Shown in pieces: positions 29,238 to 38,213 of a stretch of 64,000 nt of DNA. The notes beneath the pieces were generated by a model that ran no database searches, was not told where the DNA came from, and saw nothing but the letters and a program-made list of their open reading frames with translations. A program made the translations under genes and the position numbers. How positions within the stretch are numbered: the stretch's first letter is position 1; every line of letters starts with the position of its first letter. Source of the stretch: an uncultured Rhizobium sp. Its GTDB lineage: Bacteria; Pseudomonadota; Alphaproteobacteria; Rhizobiales; Rhizobiaceae. The stretch spans positions 1-64,000 of the forward strand of contig CAMFIE010000008.1 in the NCBI GenBank assembly GCA_945952315.1, read 5' to 3'.

Positions 29238-30173
29238 TCAGGCCTGCGCCGTCACCTGTCCGCACCAGCGGGCGAAATTCAGCATCGCCTCATCGGCAAC
29301 AAGATCGTTCAGCGTCTCATGCCGGGCGTTCTGATATATCTCCATGGTGATACGAGAATAACCGGCCTTTTTCAAATGATTTGCCAGCCATTGCACGGCC
29401 TTTCCCTTGTCCGTTGCCGGATCTTCGCCGCCGCCGACCAGATTCAGCGGAAAATTCGGCCGAAGCCGCTTCAGCCATTCGGGCGAGGGGGCGCGGTAGG
29501 CGAGCTGAAATATATCTTGCCAGAGCGAGACGCTGGCATCGAAACCGCAAAGCGGATCGGCGATATAGGCATCCACTTCCTCCGGCTTGTGGCTCAGCCA
29601 GTCGAACAGGGTGCGGTGCCCCTTGATCGCCTTGCCCCAGGTCTGGAAGGTGAGTTTCGGCAGTAGCGCGCTCGGCACATCGGAGCCGAGAAACATCCGC
29701 TCGAGCGCAAGCACGCCCTGTGCCGCCCGCCCGGCAAGCGCGGGATTGAAGTGGCTGTTCCAGACCGTCGCACCCGAAAACCCATCCGGATGGGTTACCA
29801 CCGTGTTGAGGCTGATCAGCCCGCCCATGGAATGGCCGAACAGGATCACCGGCAGGCCGGGATTGGTCTGGCAGGCAAGCGCACGCATCGCCATCACGTC
29901 GGCGATAACGGCATCGACACCGTTTTCCTTCGCAAACCGGCCGAGCGGCGCATCGGGCGCCGTGGTTTCGCCATGGCCGCGATGATCATGGGCGTAGACG
30001 TGATAGCCGTTTGCCGCCATCGCCTCGGCCAGCCGCCGGTAGCGCTTCGAATGTTCGGCAAGCCCGTGGCTGATCAGGATGATCCCGCGCTGATCCTCTT
30101 CCGCCGCCTGATGATGGTAGGCAAGGCGCGCGCCCGTCGGGCTCATCAGATAGCGGGTTTCGGCGAAGGTCAT
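29238..30173 (-). CDS. Alpha/beta hydrolase, monoacylglycerol lipase/lysophospholipase-like
   Basis: The 311-aa protein has the oxyanion-hole region ILISHGLAEHSKRY, the HDHRGHGET segment and the nucleophile elbow GHSMGG. The third catalytic residue is probably the histidine in NARHETLND near the C-terminus. It resembles PldB-type serine aminopeptidase-S33 hydrolases. It is cytoplasmic by lack of a signal peptide. It lies 37 bp upstream of the DMT exporter gene and may be cotranscribed. Confidence 0.8.
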   Translation of the reverse strand: MTFAETRYLMSPTGARLAYHHQAAEEDQRGIILISHGLAEHSKRYRRLAEAMAANGYHVYAHDHRGHGETTAPDAPLGRFAKENGVDAVIADVMAMRALACQTNPGLPVILFGHSMGGLISLNTVVTHPDGFSGATVWNSHFNPALAGRAAQGVLALERMFLGSDVPSALLPKLTFQTWGKAIKGHRTLFDWLSHKPEEVDAYIADPLCGFDASVSLWQDIFQLAYRAPSPEWLKRLRPNFPLNLVGGGEDPATDKGKAVQWLANHLKKAGYSRITMEIYQNARHETLNDLVADEAMLNFARWCGQVTAQA

Positions 30174-30381
30174 GGTGCTTTGAGTCTCCGAAGGGTGGAA
30201 TTCGGAGCCTATAGCCGCCAAGCGGGCCGGGCAAGCAGGTCAGATACGAGGAAAAGGGCGGTGGAAGAGTGGTTTGCGTGCAAAAGAAGCGACCCTCGCC
30301 GGATTGCCCCTCGGGCACATTTCGCCTACATAGCGGCCAACGTTCTTTCCACCGAATTTGCTAAGCGGAGCATCACGGCCC

Positions 30382-32031
30382 ATGGCACGTCAGTTCATCT
30401 ATCACATGTCCGGCCTCAACAAGGCCTATGGCACCAAGAAGGTGCTGGAGAACATCCACCTTTCCTTCTATCCGGATGCGAAGATCGGTATTCTCGGCCC
30501 GAACGGCGCGGGTAAGTCCACGGTGCTGCGCATCATGGCCGGTCTCGACAAGGAATTCACCGGCGAGGCCTGGCTGGCCGATGGCGCGACGCTCGGTTAT
30601 CTGCCGCAGGAGCCGCAGCTCAACCCGGACAAGACCGTGATGGAAAACGTCATGGAAGGCGTTGCCGACAAGCAGGCCATCATCGACCGCTACAACGAGC
30701 TGATGATGAACTATTCCGACGAGACGGCGGAAGAGGGCGCGAAGCTTCAGGACATCATCGACAGCCAGAACCTGTGGGATCTGGAACAGCAGGTGGAAAT
30801 GGCGATGGATGCGCTGCGCTGCCCGCCGGGCGACGCGACCGTCGACAATCTTTCGGGCGGTGAAAAGCGCCGCGTCGCGCTCTGCAAGCTGCTTCTCTCC
30901 AAGCCGGACCTCCTGCTGCTCGACGAACCGACCAACCATCTCGATGCCGAAACCATCGCCTGGCTGGAAAAGCACCTGCGGGAATATCCCGGCGCCGTGC
31001 TGATGATCACCCACGACCGCTACTTCCTCGACAACGTCACCGGCTGGATCCTCGAACTCGACCGCGGCCGCGGCATTCCCTACGAGGGCAACTATTCCGC
31101 CTATCTGCAATCCAAGGCCAAGCGCATGCAGCAGGAAGGCCGTGAAGAGGCCGCCCGCCAGAAGGCGCTTACCCGCGAACAGGAGTGGATTGCCTCCAGC
31201 CCCAAGGCGCGTCAGGCAAAGTCGAAGGCCCGTATCCGTGCCTATGACGAACTGGTGCAAGCCGCAAATGACCGTCGCCCCGGCGAAGCGCAGATCGTCA
31301 TCCCGGTCGGCGAGCGTCTCGGGCAGGTGGTCATCGAGGCCGAAAACCTCACCAAGGGCTATGCCGACCGCGTACTGATCGAAAACCTCACCTTCAAGCT
31401 GCCGCCGGGCGGCATCGTCGGTGTGATCGGTCCGAACGGTGCGGGTAAGTCCACGCTCTTCCGGATGATCACGGGTCAGGAACAGCCCGATTCCGGTACG
31501 ATCACCATCGGCGAAACCGTGCACCTTTCCTATGTCGACCAGAGCCGCGATGCGCTGGACGGCAACAAGACCGTGTGGGAGGAAATCTCCGGCGGCAACG
31601 ACATCCTGAAGCTCGGCAAGCATGAGGTGAACTCGCGCGCCTATTGCGGTGCCTTCAACTTCAAGGGCGGCGACCAGCAGCAGAAGGTCGGCTCGCTCTC
31701 CGGCGGTCAGCGCAACCGCGTTCACCTCGCCAAGATGCTGAAGTCCGGCGGCAATGTCATCCTGCTCGACGAACCGACCAATGACCTCGATACCGAAACG
31801 CTGGCCGCGCTCGAAGATGCGCTGGAAAGCTTTGCCGGTTGCGCCGTCATCATCAGCCACGACCGCATGTTCCTCGACCGTCTCGCCACCCACATCCTCG
31901 CCTTCGAAGGCGACAGCCATGTGGAATGGTTCGAAGGCAACTTCGAAGACTACGAAAAGGACAAGATCCGCCGCCTCGGCGCCGACAGCGTCAACCCGAA
32001 GCGCGTGACCTACAAGCGCCTGACGCGCTGA
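30382..32031 (+). CDS. ettA: Energy-dependent translational throttle protein EttA (ABC-F)
   Basis: The 549-aa soluble protein has two ABC domains with Walker [10 protein letters not shown] twice, signatures LSGGEKRR and LSGGQRNR, and [14 protein letters not shown] and [14 protein letters not shown] Walker B motifs. The linker with KRMQQEG is the P-site tRNA-interaction region. EttA binds the ribosomal E site and gates early elongation in response to the ATP/ADP ratio. E. coli EttA is 555 aa, so the length fits. A terminator follows at 32052. Confidence 0.95.
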   Translation: MARQFIYHMSGLNKAYGTKKVLENIHLSFYPDAKIGILGPNGAGKSTVLRIMAGLDKEFTGEAWLADGATLGYLPQEPQLNPDKTVMENVMEGVADKQAIIDRYNELMMNYSDETAEEGAKLQDIIDSQNLWDLEQQVEMAMDALRCPPGDATVDNLSGGEKRRVALCKLLLSKPDLLLLDEPTNHLDAETIAWLEKHLREYPGAVLMITHDRYFLDNVTGWILELDRGRGIPYEGNYSAYLQSKAKRMQQEGREEAARQKALTREQEWIASSPKARQAKSKARIRAYDELVQAANDRRPGEAQIVIPVGERLGQVVIEAENLTKGYADRVLIENLTFKLPPGGIVGVIGPNGAGKSTLFRMITGQEQPDSGTITIGETVHLSYVDQSRDALDGNKTVWEEISGGNDILKLGKHEVNSRAYCGAFNFKGGDQQQKVGSLSGGQRNRVHLAKMLKSGGNVILLDEPTNDLDTETLAALEDALESFAGCAVIISHDRMFLDRLATHILAFEGDSHVEWFEGNFEDYEKDKIRRLGADSVNPKRVTYKRLTR

Positions 32032-32051
32032 TCGATTTTCCAGTCATAAAT

Positions 32052-32087
32052 AACCCCGTCCGGGCAAAGGCTTGGGCGGGGTTTTTG
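32052..32087 (+). terminator. Rho-independent terminator after ettA
   Basis: A 10-bp stem with one G-U pair (AACCCCGTCC 32052-32061 with GGGCGGGGTT 32074-32083) is followed by a T-run. Confidence 0.85.
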
Positions 32088-32110
32088 CTGTTTTGATTCT
32101 GGTTGAAGTT

Positions 32111-32166
32111 CACCCCCTCACCTGCCTGCCGGCATCCTCTCCCCGCCGGGGAGAGGCGCGACGGGG
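32111..32166. repeat. Palindromic intergenic repeat, first of a pair
   Basis: CCTCTCCCC and GGGGAGAGG flank a CG centre after a CTCACCTGCCTGCCGGC flank. It faces the copy at 32219-32271. Confidence 0.75.
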
Positions 32167-32218
32167 TTGGCCGCTCGCTCCGGGTTCACTGTTTTTGTTG
32201 GACGCAAACATTTCCTTT

Positions 32219-32271
32219 CCCCCTTCTCCCCGGCGGGGAGAAGGTGCCCGGTAGGGCGGATGAGGGGGTGG
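32219..32271. repeat. Palindromic intergenic repeat, second of a pair
   Basis: CCCTTCTCCCCGGCGGGGAG, then AAGG, CCGGTAGGGCGGATGAGGGG. It is oriented opposite to 32111-32166. The same unit is found inside uvrB at 24345-24391 and, decayed, at 1614-1664. Confidence 0.75.
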
Positions 32272-32333
32272 CGTGTCTCGTCAGCGCCATCAATCCGACA
32301 TTCAATTTCCCTCTTGCGCCATTTTCCAAAATC

Positions 32334-32353
32334 ACATAAAGATATCTTTATGT
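32334..32353. promoter_or_regulatory. Perfect 20-bp palindrome, operator of the ArsR-type regulator
   Basis: ACATAAAGATATCTTTATGT is a perfect palindrome centred at 32343.5 and ends 17 nt before the regulator ATG. ArsR-family proteins bind such AT-rich dyads, and SahR-type methionine regulators use related sites with a GATATC-like core. Autoregulation of the regulator-metF operon is inferred. Confidence 0.75.
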
Positions 32354-32370
32354 CTTGATGGGAATGCGAA

Positions 32371-33399
32371 ATGACGGAACTGGTGAAATTCGGACTTGAT
32401 GATCTGGTGGACATTCTGAAGGCGGCGGGGGAGCCGACGCGGCTGCGCTTGCTTGCGCTGCTTGCGGCGGGTGACCTCACGGTGACCGACCTTACAGAAA
32501 TTCTCGGCCAGTCACAGCCCCGTATTTCACGCCATCTGAAACTTCTTGGTGAGGTGGCGCTGATCGACCGCTATCAGGAAGGGGCCTGGGCCTATTTCCG
32601 CCTGAAGCAGGAGGGCAAGCATGCAGCACTCGTGCGCCAGCTTCTCCGGGCTGCTTCCGGCAATGATCCGGTGCTTTTGCGTGACAGCGAGCGGCTTGCC
32701 GCCGTCAAGCAGGTGCGTTCCGAGCGGGCGCAGGCCTATTTCAGCCGCAATGCCGCCGCCTGGGACGAGCTTCGGCGTCTGCATGTGAATGATGCGGATG
32801 TGGAAGCGGCCCTGCAGCGGCTGGTTGGAGCGGCCAAGGTGGAATCGCTGCTTGATCTCGGCACAGGCACCGGCCGCATTCTCGAGCTCTTCCGCAACCA
32901 GTACAGCCGGGCCATCGGCGTGGATGCCAGCCGCGACATGCTGGCGGTTGCCCGCGCCAATCTCGACCGCGCCGGTATTTCCCACGCCACGGTGCGCCAT
33001 GGCGATATCTTCAACCTGCCGCTCGAAGGGCAGGATTTCGATCTGGTGATCATCCATCAGGTGCTGCACTTCCTCGATCAGCCGGAGCTGGCGATTGCGG
33101 AAGCGGCGCGAATGCTCAAGCCCGGCGGCCGCCTCGCCATTGTCGATCTGGCGCCGCACGGGCACGAATATCTCCGCAATGACCATGCGCATGTGCGTCT
33201 CGGCTTTTCCCGCCAGACGATGGAAGACTGGCTGGAACGCAGCGGTCTTGAAGTGGCGCAGGCTGTGGATCTCGACAATGACCTGAAGGACAGCCAGTCG
33301 CTCACCGTGACGCTCTGGCTTGCCCGTGACAAACGGTCCGTTCCGTCCAGCGAAGGGCGGGAAGGGCAATCCTCAGCCAGCCTTGCCAGGAGCCGTTAG
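32371..33399 (+). CDS. ArsR-family HTH fused to an SAM-dependent methyltransferase
   Basis: The 342-aa protein has an ArsR winged-helix domain (residues about 10-90, DLTEILGQSQPRISRHLKLLGEVALIDR) and a class I methyltransferase domain (about 135-260) with the SAM-binding loop LLDLGTGTGRILELF and DMLAVARANLDRA. No CxC metal site is seen in the HTH, so it is not a metal sensor. Directly upstream of metF (2 bp gap), the fused domain may sense SAM or SAH to control methionine genes. It may also methylate a substrate. Start chosen at the first ATG after the palindrome. Confidence 0.85.
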   Translation: MTELVKFGLDDLVDILKAAGEPTRLRLLALLAAGDLTVTDLTEILGQSQPRISRHLKLLGEVALIDRYQEGAWAYFRLKQEGKHAALVRQLLRAASGNDPVLLRDSERLAAVKQVRSERAQAYFSRNAAAWDELRRLHVNDADVEAALQRLVGAAKVESLLDLGTGTGRILELFRNQYSRAIGVDASRDMLAVARANLDRAGISHATVRHGDIFNLPLEGQDFDLVIIHQVLHFLDQPELAIAEAARMLKPGGRLAIVDLAPHGHEYLRNDHAHVRLGFSRQTMEDWLERSGLEVAQAVDLDNDLKDSQSLTVTLWLARDKRSVPSSEGREGQSSASLARSR

Positions 33400-33401
33400 C
33401 C

Positions 33402-34310
33402 ATGACCCATTCCTCCCTTGATGCCGCCACCCGTGGCCGCCTTCGCTTCTCCTTCGAATTCTTCCCGCCGAAAAGCCCGGATGCGGAAGACCAGCTCTGG
33501 ACCACGATTTCCGAACTCGCGAGCTGGAACCCGGATTTCGTCTCCGTCACCTATGGCGCGGGCGGCACGACACAGGCACCGACCCTTTCGACGGTGACGC
33601 GTCTGCTCGAAGAAACGCCGCTTCGCACCGCAAGCCATCTCACCTGCGTCGGCAAGACCCGCGAGGAGGTGAATGCGGTGGTGGAAAGCTTCCGCGCTTC
33701 CGGCTGCCGCCGCTTCGTTGCGCTGCGCGGGGACCCGCCGGCCGGTGTCGGGGCCGCCTACCAGCCGCATCCGGGCGGCTATATCAATGCCGCCGATCTG
33801 GTGAAGGGGCTGAAGGCCATCGATCCGGATTTCGATATCTCCGTCTCGGCGTATCCCGAAAAGCATCCGGAAAGCCGCGATGCGAGCGCCGATATCGACA
33901 TGCTGGCGCTGAAGGCGGAGAACGGGGCGAGCCGCGCGCTCACCCAGTTCTTCTTCGACAATGACCTGTTCAGCCGCTATCTCGACCGGGTGCGGGCACG
34001 CGGCATTACCATTCCCGTCGTGCCCGGCATCATGCTGATCCAGAATGTCACGCAACTGAAGCGCTTTGCGGGCCTCTGCGGCGCATCCGTGCCGGGCTGG
34101 ATCGAAAAGGCCTTCGAGGGCAGCGAGGACAATGCCGCGCTACGCGACGAGATCGCCTGCACGCTTGCCGCCCGCCAGATTGCCGAGCTTTCCCGCCGGG
34201 GTGTCGAGCAGTTCCATCTCTACACGATGAACCGCGCGCATCTTGTCAATGGCACGCTGGAGCGCCTCGGCTATCGCCGTATCCTGCCGCTGCATCTGTG
34301 CGCGGCCTGA
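33402..34310 (+). CDS. metF: Methylenetetrahydrofolate reductase
   Basis: The 302-aa FAD enzyme has FSFEFFPPKS at the N-terminus, VTYGAGG, TCVGKTREEV and ALRGDPP. It makes 5-methyltetrahydrofolate for methionine synthesis. The ATG lies 2 nt after the ArsR-methyltransferase stop, so the two form an operon ending in the terminator at 34333. Confidence 0.95.
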   Translation: MTHSSLDAATRGRLRFSFEFFPPKSPDAEDQLWTTISELASWNPDFVSVTYGAGGTTQAPTLSTVTRLLEETPLRTASHLTCVGKTREEVNAVVESFRASGCRRFVALRGDPPAGVGAAYQPHPGGYINAADLVKGLKAIDPDFDISVSAYPEKHPESRDASADIDMLALKAENGASRALTQFFFDNDLFSRYLDRVRARGITIPVVPGIMLIQNVTQLKRFAGLCGASVPGWIEKAFEGSEDNAALRDEIACTLAARQIAELSRRGVEQFHLYTMNRAHLVNGTLERLGYRRILPLHLCAA

Positions 34311-34332
34311 CCTCAGCACCCGGAATGAAAAA

Positions 34333-34366
34333 GGGCGCCGGATGATCTCCGGCGCCCCTTTCTTTT
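34333..34366. terminator. Terminator between metF and a converging microprotein gene
   Basis: A 10-bp stem (GGGCGCCGGA 34333-34342 with TCCGGCGCCC 34348-34357) with a 5-nt loop is followed by a T-rich run. A short A-run on the left side means it could also act on the minus strand. Confidence 0.85.
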
Positions 34367-34413
34367 GTAAGCGGGCCTATTGGTCCATTGGCCAAGGACC
34401 TGTCTTCGTCAGG

Positions 34414-34491
34414 CTAGATGAAGAGCATCGCTCCGACGAAAACAAACGCAGCACCGACAAGAAGCGCATTAAAGGAATGAGTCAGTCCCAT
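34414..34491 (-). CDS. 25-aa hydrophobic microprotein
   Basis: The ORF reads M-G-L-T-H-S-F-N-A-L-L-V-G-A-A, then FVFVGAMLFI, a single predicted membrane helix. A perfect AGGAGG lies 5 nt before the ATG. The sequence is short, but the strong ribosome binding site and single-helix composition are unlikely by chance. No function is known to me. The rest of 34492-34744 up to the DMT gene shows no other feature than AT-rich sequence and a weak TGCCGC/GCGGCA hairpin. Confidence 0.6.
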   Translation of the reverse strand: MGLTHSFNALLVGAAFVFVGAMLFI

Positions 34492-34744
34492 GGCATCCTC
34501 CTTGCTGTTTACCATTCAATCTTATGTCCGAAATGTGTTTTTGGCAAAGGGCTTTCTATTTTGCGGTGCAGCAAGTCACAGGAATTTCACCAGACGGGCG
34601 GTTGCAACCCTCTGAAAATAATAGGCATTTTATTTTTATTTTAGCGTTTGTTGTTGATTATGGCAAAATGCCGCCGTTTACTATTCTGTTTGCGGCATGG
34701 TAATTCGCGCTCCGGTTGTATCCGCCGAATGCCCGTAATCGACG

Positions 34745-35677
34745 TCAGGCGGTGGAACCTGTTCGCTTCATTGAGAAAAATTTAACCATACGGCCATCGA
34801 GGATCAGCAATCCTGCGGCGATCAGGCCCATGCCCATGATTGCATTTGCGGCAAGATGCTCCTGCAGGAAGACGACCCCGAGAATCACCGCGCTCGGCGG
34901 CACCAGCAGTGTCACCAGCGAGACATTGGTGGCCCCTGCCAGTGTGATGATCCGGAAGAACAGGATATAGCCGAAGGCGGTGCAGACGAGTGCCAGCGCC
35001 AGAACCGAGCCGATTGTGGTCATCGGCGGCATGGGGAGCGCCCAGGGATGATCCATCGCCAGCGAGACCGGCAGCATGATCAGCGAGGAGGCCGTCAATT
35101 GTCCGGTCGCGGTTACCGGCGAGGGCAGGCCGCGGAATCGCCGTCCGAACACGGTGGCAAAGCCGTAGGAAATGGCGGCGGCGATCGGCAGCAGCAGCGC
35201 CCAGAGCGGAATATCGGATTTCGAAAGTGCGGCAGGGCCAATCAGCACCGCCGTTCCGGCAAGGCCCACCAGACAGCCCGCGATCTTGGCCGAGGTCAGC
35301 CGTTCATCGGTCGTCACGCGGTTTGCGATCAGCACCGTCCAGATCGGCGTCGTGGCGTTGAGAATTGCGGCAAGCCCTGCGCCAAGGTGGACCTGTCCGA
35401 GAAAGATCAGCGAATGCGGCACGGCATTGTTGAGCAGGCCCATCACCAGAAACGCCTTCCAGTGGCTCTTCAGCAATTCGTAAATGCCCATGCGTCCGAA
35501 GATATAGAGATGCAGGGCAAGGGCCGCGAGCGAGAGCCGCAGCAACACCAGCGTGAAGGGTGGCACATGCTGAACGGCGATGCGGCCGAAGAAGAAGGAC
35601 CCACCCCAGATGAATCCGAGAAGCAGAAGCAGCCCCCAGGCAAGCGGGCTGATGGTTGGCTGTCGGGTGGTGGTCAT
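34745..35677 (-). CDS. DMT-superfamily (EamA) transporter
   Basis: The 310-aa protein has ten hydrophobic segments in two EamA repeats (GLLLLLGFIWGGSFFFGRIAVQ first; ILGVVFLQEHL near the end). GGAGG lies 7 nt before the ATG at 35677. The substrate is not evident; such carriers export amino acids, purines or toxic metabolites. It is not close in sequence to the DMT gene at 28211. Confidence 0.8.
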   Translation of the reverse strand: MTTTRQPTISPLAWGLLLLLGFIWGGSFFFGRIAVQHVPPFTLVLLRLSLAALALHLYIFGRMGIYELLKSHWKAFLVMGLLNNAVPHSLIFLGQVHLGAGLAAILNATTPIWTVLIANRVTTDERLTSAKIAGCLVGLAGTAVLIGPAALSKSDIPLWALLLPIAAAISYGFATVFGRRFRGLPSPVTATGQLTASSLIMLPVSLAMDHPWALPMPPMTTIGSVLALALVCTAFGYILFFRIITLAGATNVSLVTLLVPPSAVILGVVFLQEHLAANAIMGMGLIAAGLLILDGRMVKFFSMKRTGSTA

Positions 35678-35779
35678 GGCTGGTCCTCCGCAATTCAGCA
35701 AAGGATTATCCACGAGCCGCGTTGCCTGCCACCCGTTTCTTGTGCGGGTGGACAATAAACCGGTGCAAAGACCGATAAA

Positions 35780-36979
35780 TCAGAGCGCGTTCAGGAGGGC
35801 AGGGGTTGCCCAGCCATCGGCGGGCATGCCCAGCCGCTGCTGTTCCTTCTGGATCGCCACGCGGGTGCCGGAGCCGAGAATGCCGTCGATCTTGCCGACA
35901 TCATAGCCCTTGGCCTGAAGTTTCGCCTGAAGCTGCTTCATTTCGTCATTCGAGAGGCCCTGTTCCGGATTGCCCTTGTTATAGGGCTCGGCGCCGGAAA
36001 GACGGGTCGCGAAATAGGCGGCGGACGTCGTGTAGATGAAGGACTGGTTCCACTCGAGATAGATGCCGAAATTCGGATAGGTGAGGAAGGCCGGACCCTT
36101 GCGGCCTTGCGGCAGTACCAGCGAGGCGGCCAGATTGCCAAAACCGGTATTGCCGTCACGCGGCTGCACGCCCAGCGCAAACCAGTCGGATGCTTTCAGC
36201 GGCCCACCTAGGCCGGATTTCTCCCAGGGCAGGTTTTCCGGCACGGAGACTTCCTGAATCCACGGTTCGCCGCGCTTGAAGCCGAGGTTCTGGATGAAGT
36301 GGGCGGCAGACATGATCACATCCGGACCGCTTTCCTTCAGCCGCACATGGCCATCGCCATCGCCATCCACGCCATAGGCGATGATATCCTTCGGCAGCAT
36401 CTGCACCTGCCCGATTTCACCGGCCCAGGCACCGGTATTGGTATCGGGATCCACATCGCCATGCTCGGTCATCTTGATCAGCGCCAGCAGTTCCGGGCGG
36501 AAAAGCTCCGGGCGGCGGCAATCATGGGCGAGTGTCACCAGCGCGTTGCGGGTGTTGAAATTGCCCTGCACGGCGCCGAAATCGGTTTCCATCGCCCAGA
36601 AGGCGGTGATCACGCCCGGCGGCACACCATATTGCTCTTCGGCGCGCGCGAAGACCTCGGCAAATTCCTTCATCTTCGCCCGGCCGATATCCAGCCGCGG
36701 CTGGCTGACGGTGCGCTTGGAGAATTCGAGGAAGGTCTGCTTGAACACGCCCTGCGCGCGGTCCATCGCCAGCACCTTGTTGTCGATCCGGGCATTGCCG
36801 AGCACGCGGGCAATCGCCTCTTCGGATGAACCGGCGGCACGGGCTTCTGCGGCCACGCCATCAAGGAAGGTTTTCAGGTCACCATCGCATTCGGCGGCTG
36901 CCGCAGGTGCGATCCAACCGCCAAGGGCCATTGCTGTGGCAAGGGCAAGGGCGGGCAGGCGGCAAGCGGGCGCGATCAT
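35780..36979 (-). CDS. Lytic murein transglycosylase, MltB-like, with peptidoglycan-binding domain
   Basis: The 399-aa precursor has a signal peptide (IAPACRLPALALATAMALGG, cleavage near AAAAE). A MltB-type SLT_2 catalytic domain occupies residues about 30-320 (FWAMETDFGAVQGNFNTRNALVTLA with the catalytic Glu, and GEIGQVQMLP). A C-terminal peptidoglycan-binding domain covers about 335-398 (LQAKLQAKGYDVGKIDGILGSGT). It cleaves glycan strands in the periplasm. AGAGGA at the right distance supports ATG 36979. Nearby ATG 36985 and TTG 36997 are less suited. Confidence 0.85.
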   Translation of the reverse strand: MIAPACRLPALALATAMALGGWIAPAAAAECDGDLKTFLDGVAAEARAAGSSEEAIARVLGNARIDNKVLAMDRAQGVFKQTFLEFSKRTVSQPRLDIGRAKMKEFAEVFARAEEQYGVPPGVITAFWAMETDFGAVQGNFNTRNALVTLAHDCRRPELFRPELLALIKMTEHGDVDPDTNTGAWAGEIGQVQMLPKDIIAYGVDGDGDGHVRLKESGPDVIMSAAHFIQNLGFKRGEPWIQEVSVPENLPWEKSGLGGPLKASDWFALGVQPRDGNTGFGNLAASLVLPQGRKGPAFLTYPNFGIYLEWNQSFIYTTSAAYFATRLSGAEPYNKGNPEQGLSNDEMKQLQAKLQAKGYDVGKIDGILGSGTRVAIQKEQQRLGMPADGWATPALLNAL

Positions 36980-37120
36980 GATCATATCCTCTGGCAAAAC
37001 GGCATCTGGTTATGGCCGACAGGTTTTCCAGAAGAATGGGGCCGAAGCAAGAACTTTGCGGCACACCGGTCCGCAAAAGACATCCGGACGAGGCGCGAGG
37101 TCAGCCCGCGCCCGCAGCGG

Positions 37121-37900
37121 TCAGCCGTTGTTCAGCGAGGCAATCCACTGCCGCCAGACCTTGGGCGTGCCGGCAAAGACATTGATATCCGTCGGGCCAT
37201 CGATGCCGGGAACGCGGGCGGTCGAGGTATATTGCCAGAACGCCCAGCGCCTTGCCTCGTAGGTCTTGGACGGATGGGCCGCCACCGAGCGCAGCCAGAA
37301 ATGATAGTTCCGGAAATGGCCGACCAGATTGTCGCGGTGGAAGTCTACCGATGTATAGATGATCGGGCGCTTGCCATAGAAGATTTCCAGCCGGTCCATG
37401 AAGCGCTGGATCTGCGCGCGTACCGTCTCGGGATCAGGACGGCTGCGGCAGGTGCGGCTGTCGCCGTTCCATTCCACGTCAACAACCGGCGGCATGTCCA
37501 TCGAGGCACGCGGAACGTTCGCAATGAACCAGTCCGCCTGCTGGTCTGCGGTCGAGCAGAAATAGAAGAAGTGGTAGGGCGCATGCGGAATGCCCACCGC
37601 ATTGGCCTGACGCCAGTATTCCTGGAATTTCGGATCAGCGCTGTCCTTGCCTTCGGTCGCCTTGATGAAGGCGAAGGAGACACCTGACTGCTTCACCTTC
37701 CACCAGTCGATATCGCCCTGCCATTTGGACACATCGATGCCGTGAATGGCGTGGCGATGCGGATTGAGCGCGCCGAAGTCCTGCGGATCGGTATCCTTGA
37801 ATTTCGGAGAAATCGACGCCGTCTGCACGAAGTCATAGGAAGCAGAAGTACAGCCGCCAAGCAGGGTACAGGTGAGTACAAGGGGAAGAAGGCGTCGCAT
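37121..37900 (-). CDS. GH25-family lysozyme-like lipoprotein
   Basis: The 259-aa precursor has a lipobox LTCTLLGGC at residues 9-17, so it is probably lipid anchored. The mature part is a glycosyl hydrolase family 25 domain: HGIDVSKWQGDIDW with the catalytic Asp region, FAFIKATEGKD, PPVVDVEWNGD and YTSVDFHRDN. It would hydrolyse peptidoglycan in the periplasm. It is divergent from the GGDEF-EAL gene. Confidence 0.85.
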   Translation of the reverse strand: MRRLLPLVLTCTLLGGCTSASYDFVQTASISPKFKDTDPQDFGALNPHRHAIHGIDVSKWQGDIDWWKVKQSGVSFAFIKATEGKDSADPKFQEYWRQANAVGIPHAPYHFFYFCSTADQQADWFIANVPRASMDMPPVVDVEWNGDSRTCRSRPDPETVRAQIQRFMDRLEIFYGKRPIIYTSVDFHRDNLVGHFRNYHFWLRSVAAHPSKTYEARRWAFWQYTSTARVPGIDGPTDINVFAGTPKVWRQWIASLNNG

Positions 37901-38213
37901 GTCCGTCCCGATCTTACTGAAACACTCCCTCCGCACCCAGCAATGCCACGGGCGGAAGTTACACAGCCTGACTTTGCTCACATCATCGTAAATTTTACGT
38001 TATTTCTTTCGAAATGCACCAATTTCTCCTGCAATATCCGTGATCTAGCACGCAAGTGAAGCCTGGTGCCGGGGCGGAATGTTTCAAGTTAAATATAATT
38101 ATTAATCCATATTAAACCACGTTCAAAGCGAGCAGTAAGGGGGCGTTCCGCCAAATAAGACAAGTTTAATTAAATTGCGGTCAGTTGATTGCCAGAGATC
38201 AGGAGCGATTAAC
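37901..38213. other. Divergent intergenic region, AT-rich
   Basis: This 313-bp gap lies between the GH25 lipoprotein and the GGDEF-EAL gene. It is clearly AT-richer than the flanking genes around 37982-38050 and 38090-38200, consistent with two promoters. I see no ORF with a ribosome binding site, no terminator and no strong palindrome beyond short ones such as TTTAATTAAA (38165-38174). Confidence 0.5.

Noticed and set aside
34670-34792. Plus-strand microORF starting at an ATG near 34670
   Set aside because: Composition is Arg/Cys-rich, no ribosome binding site, and it runs into the minus-strand transporter gene.
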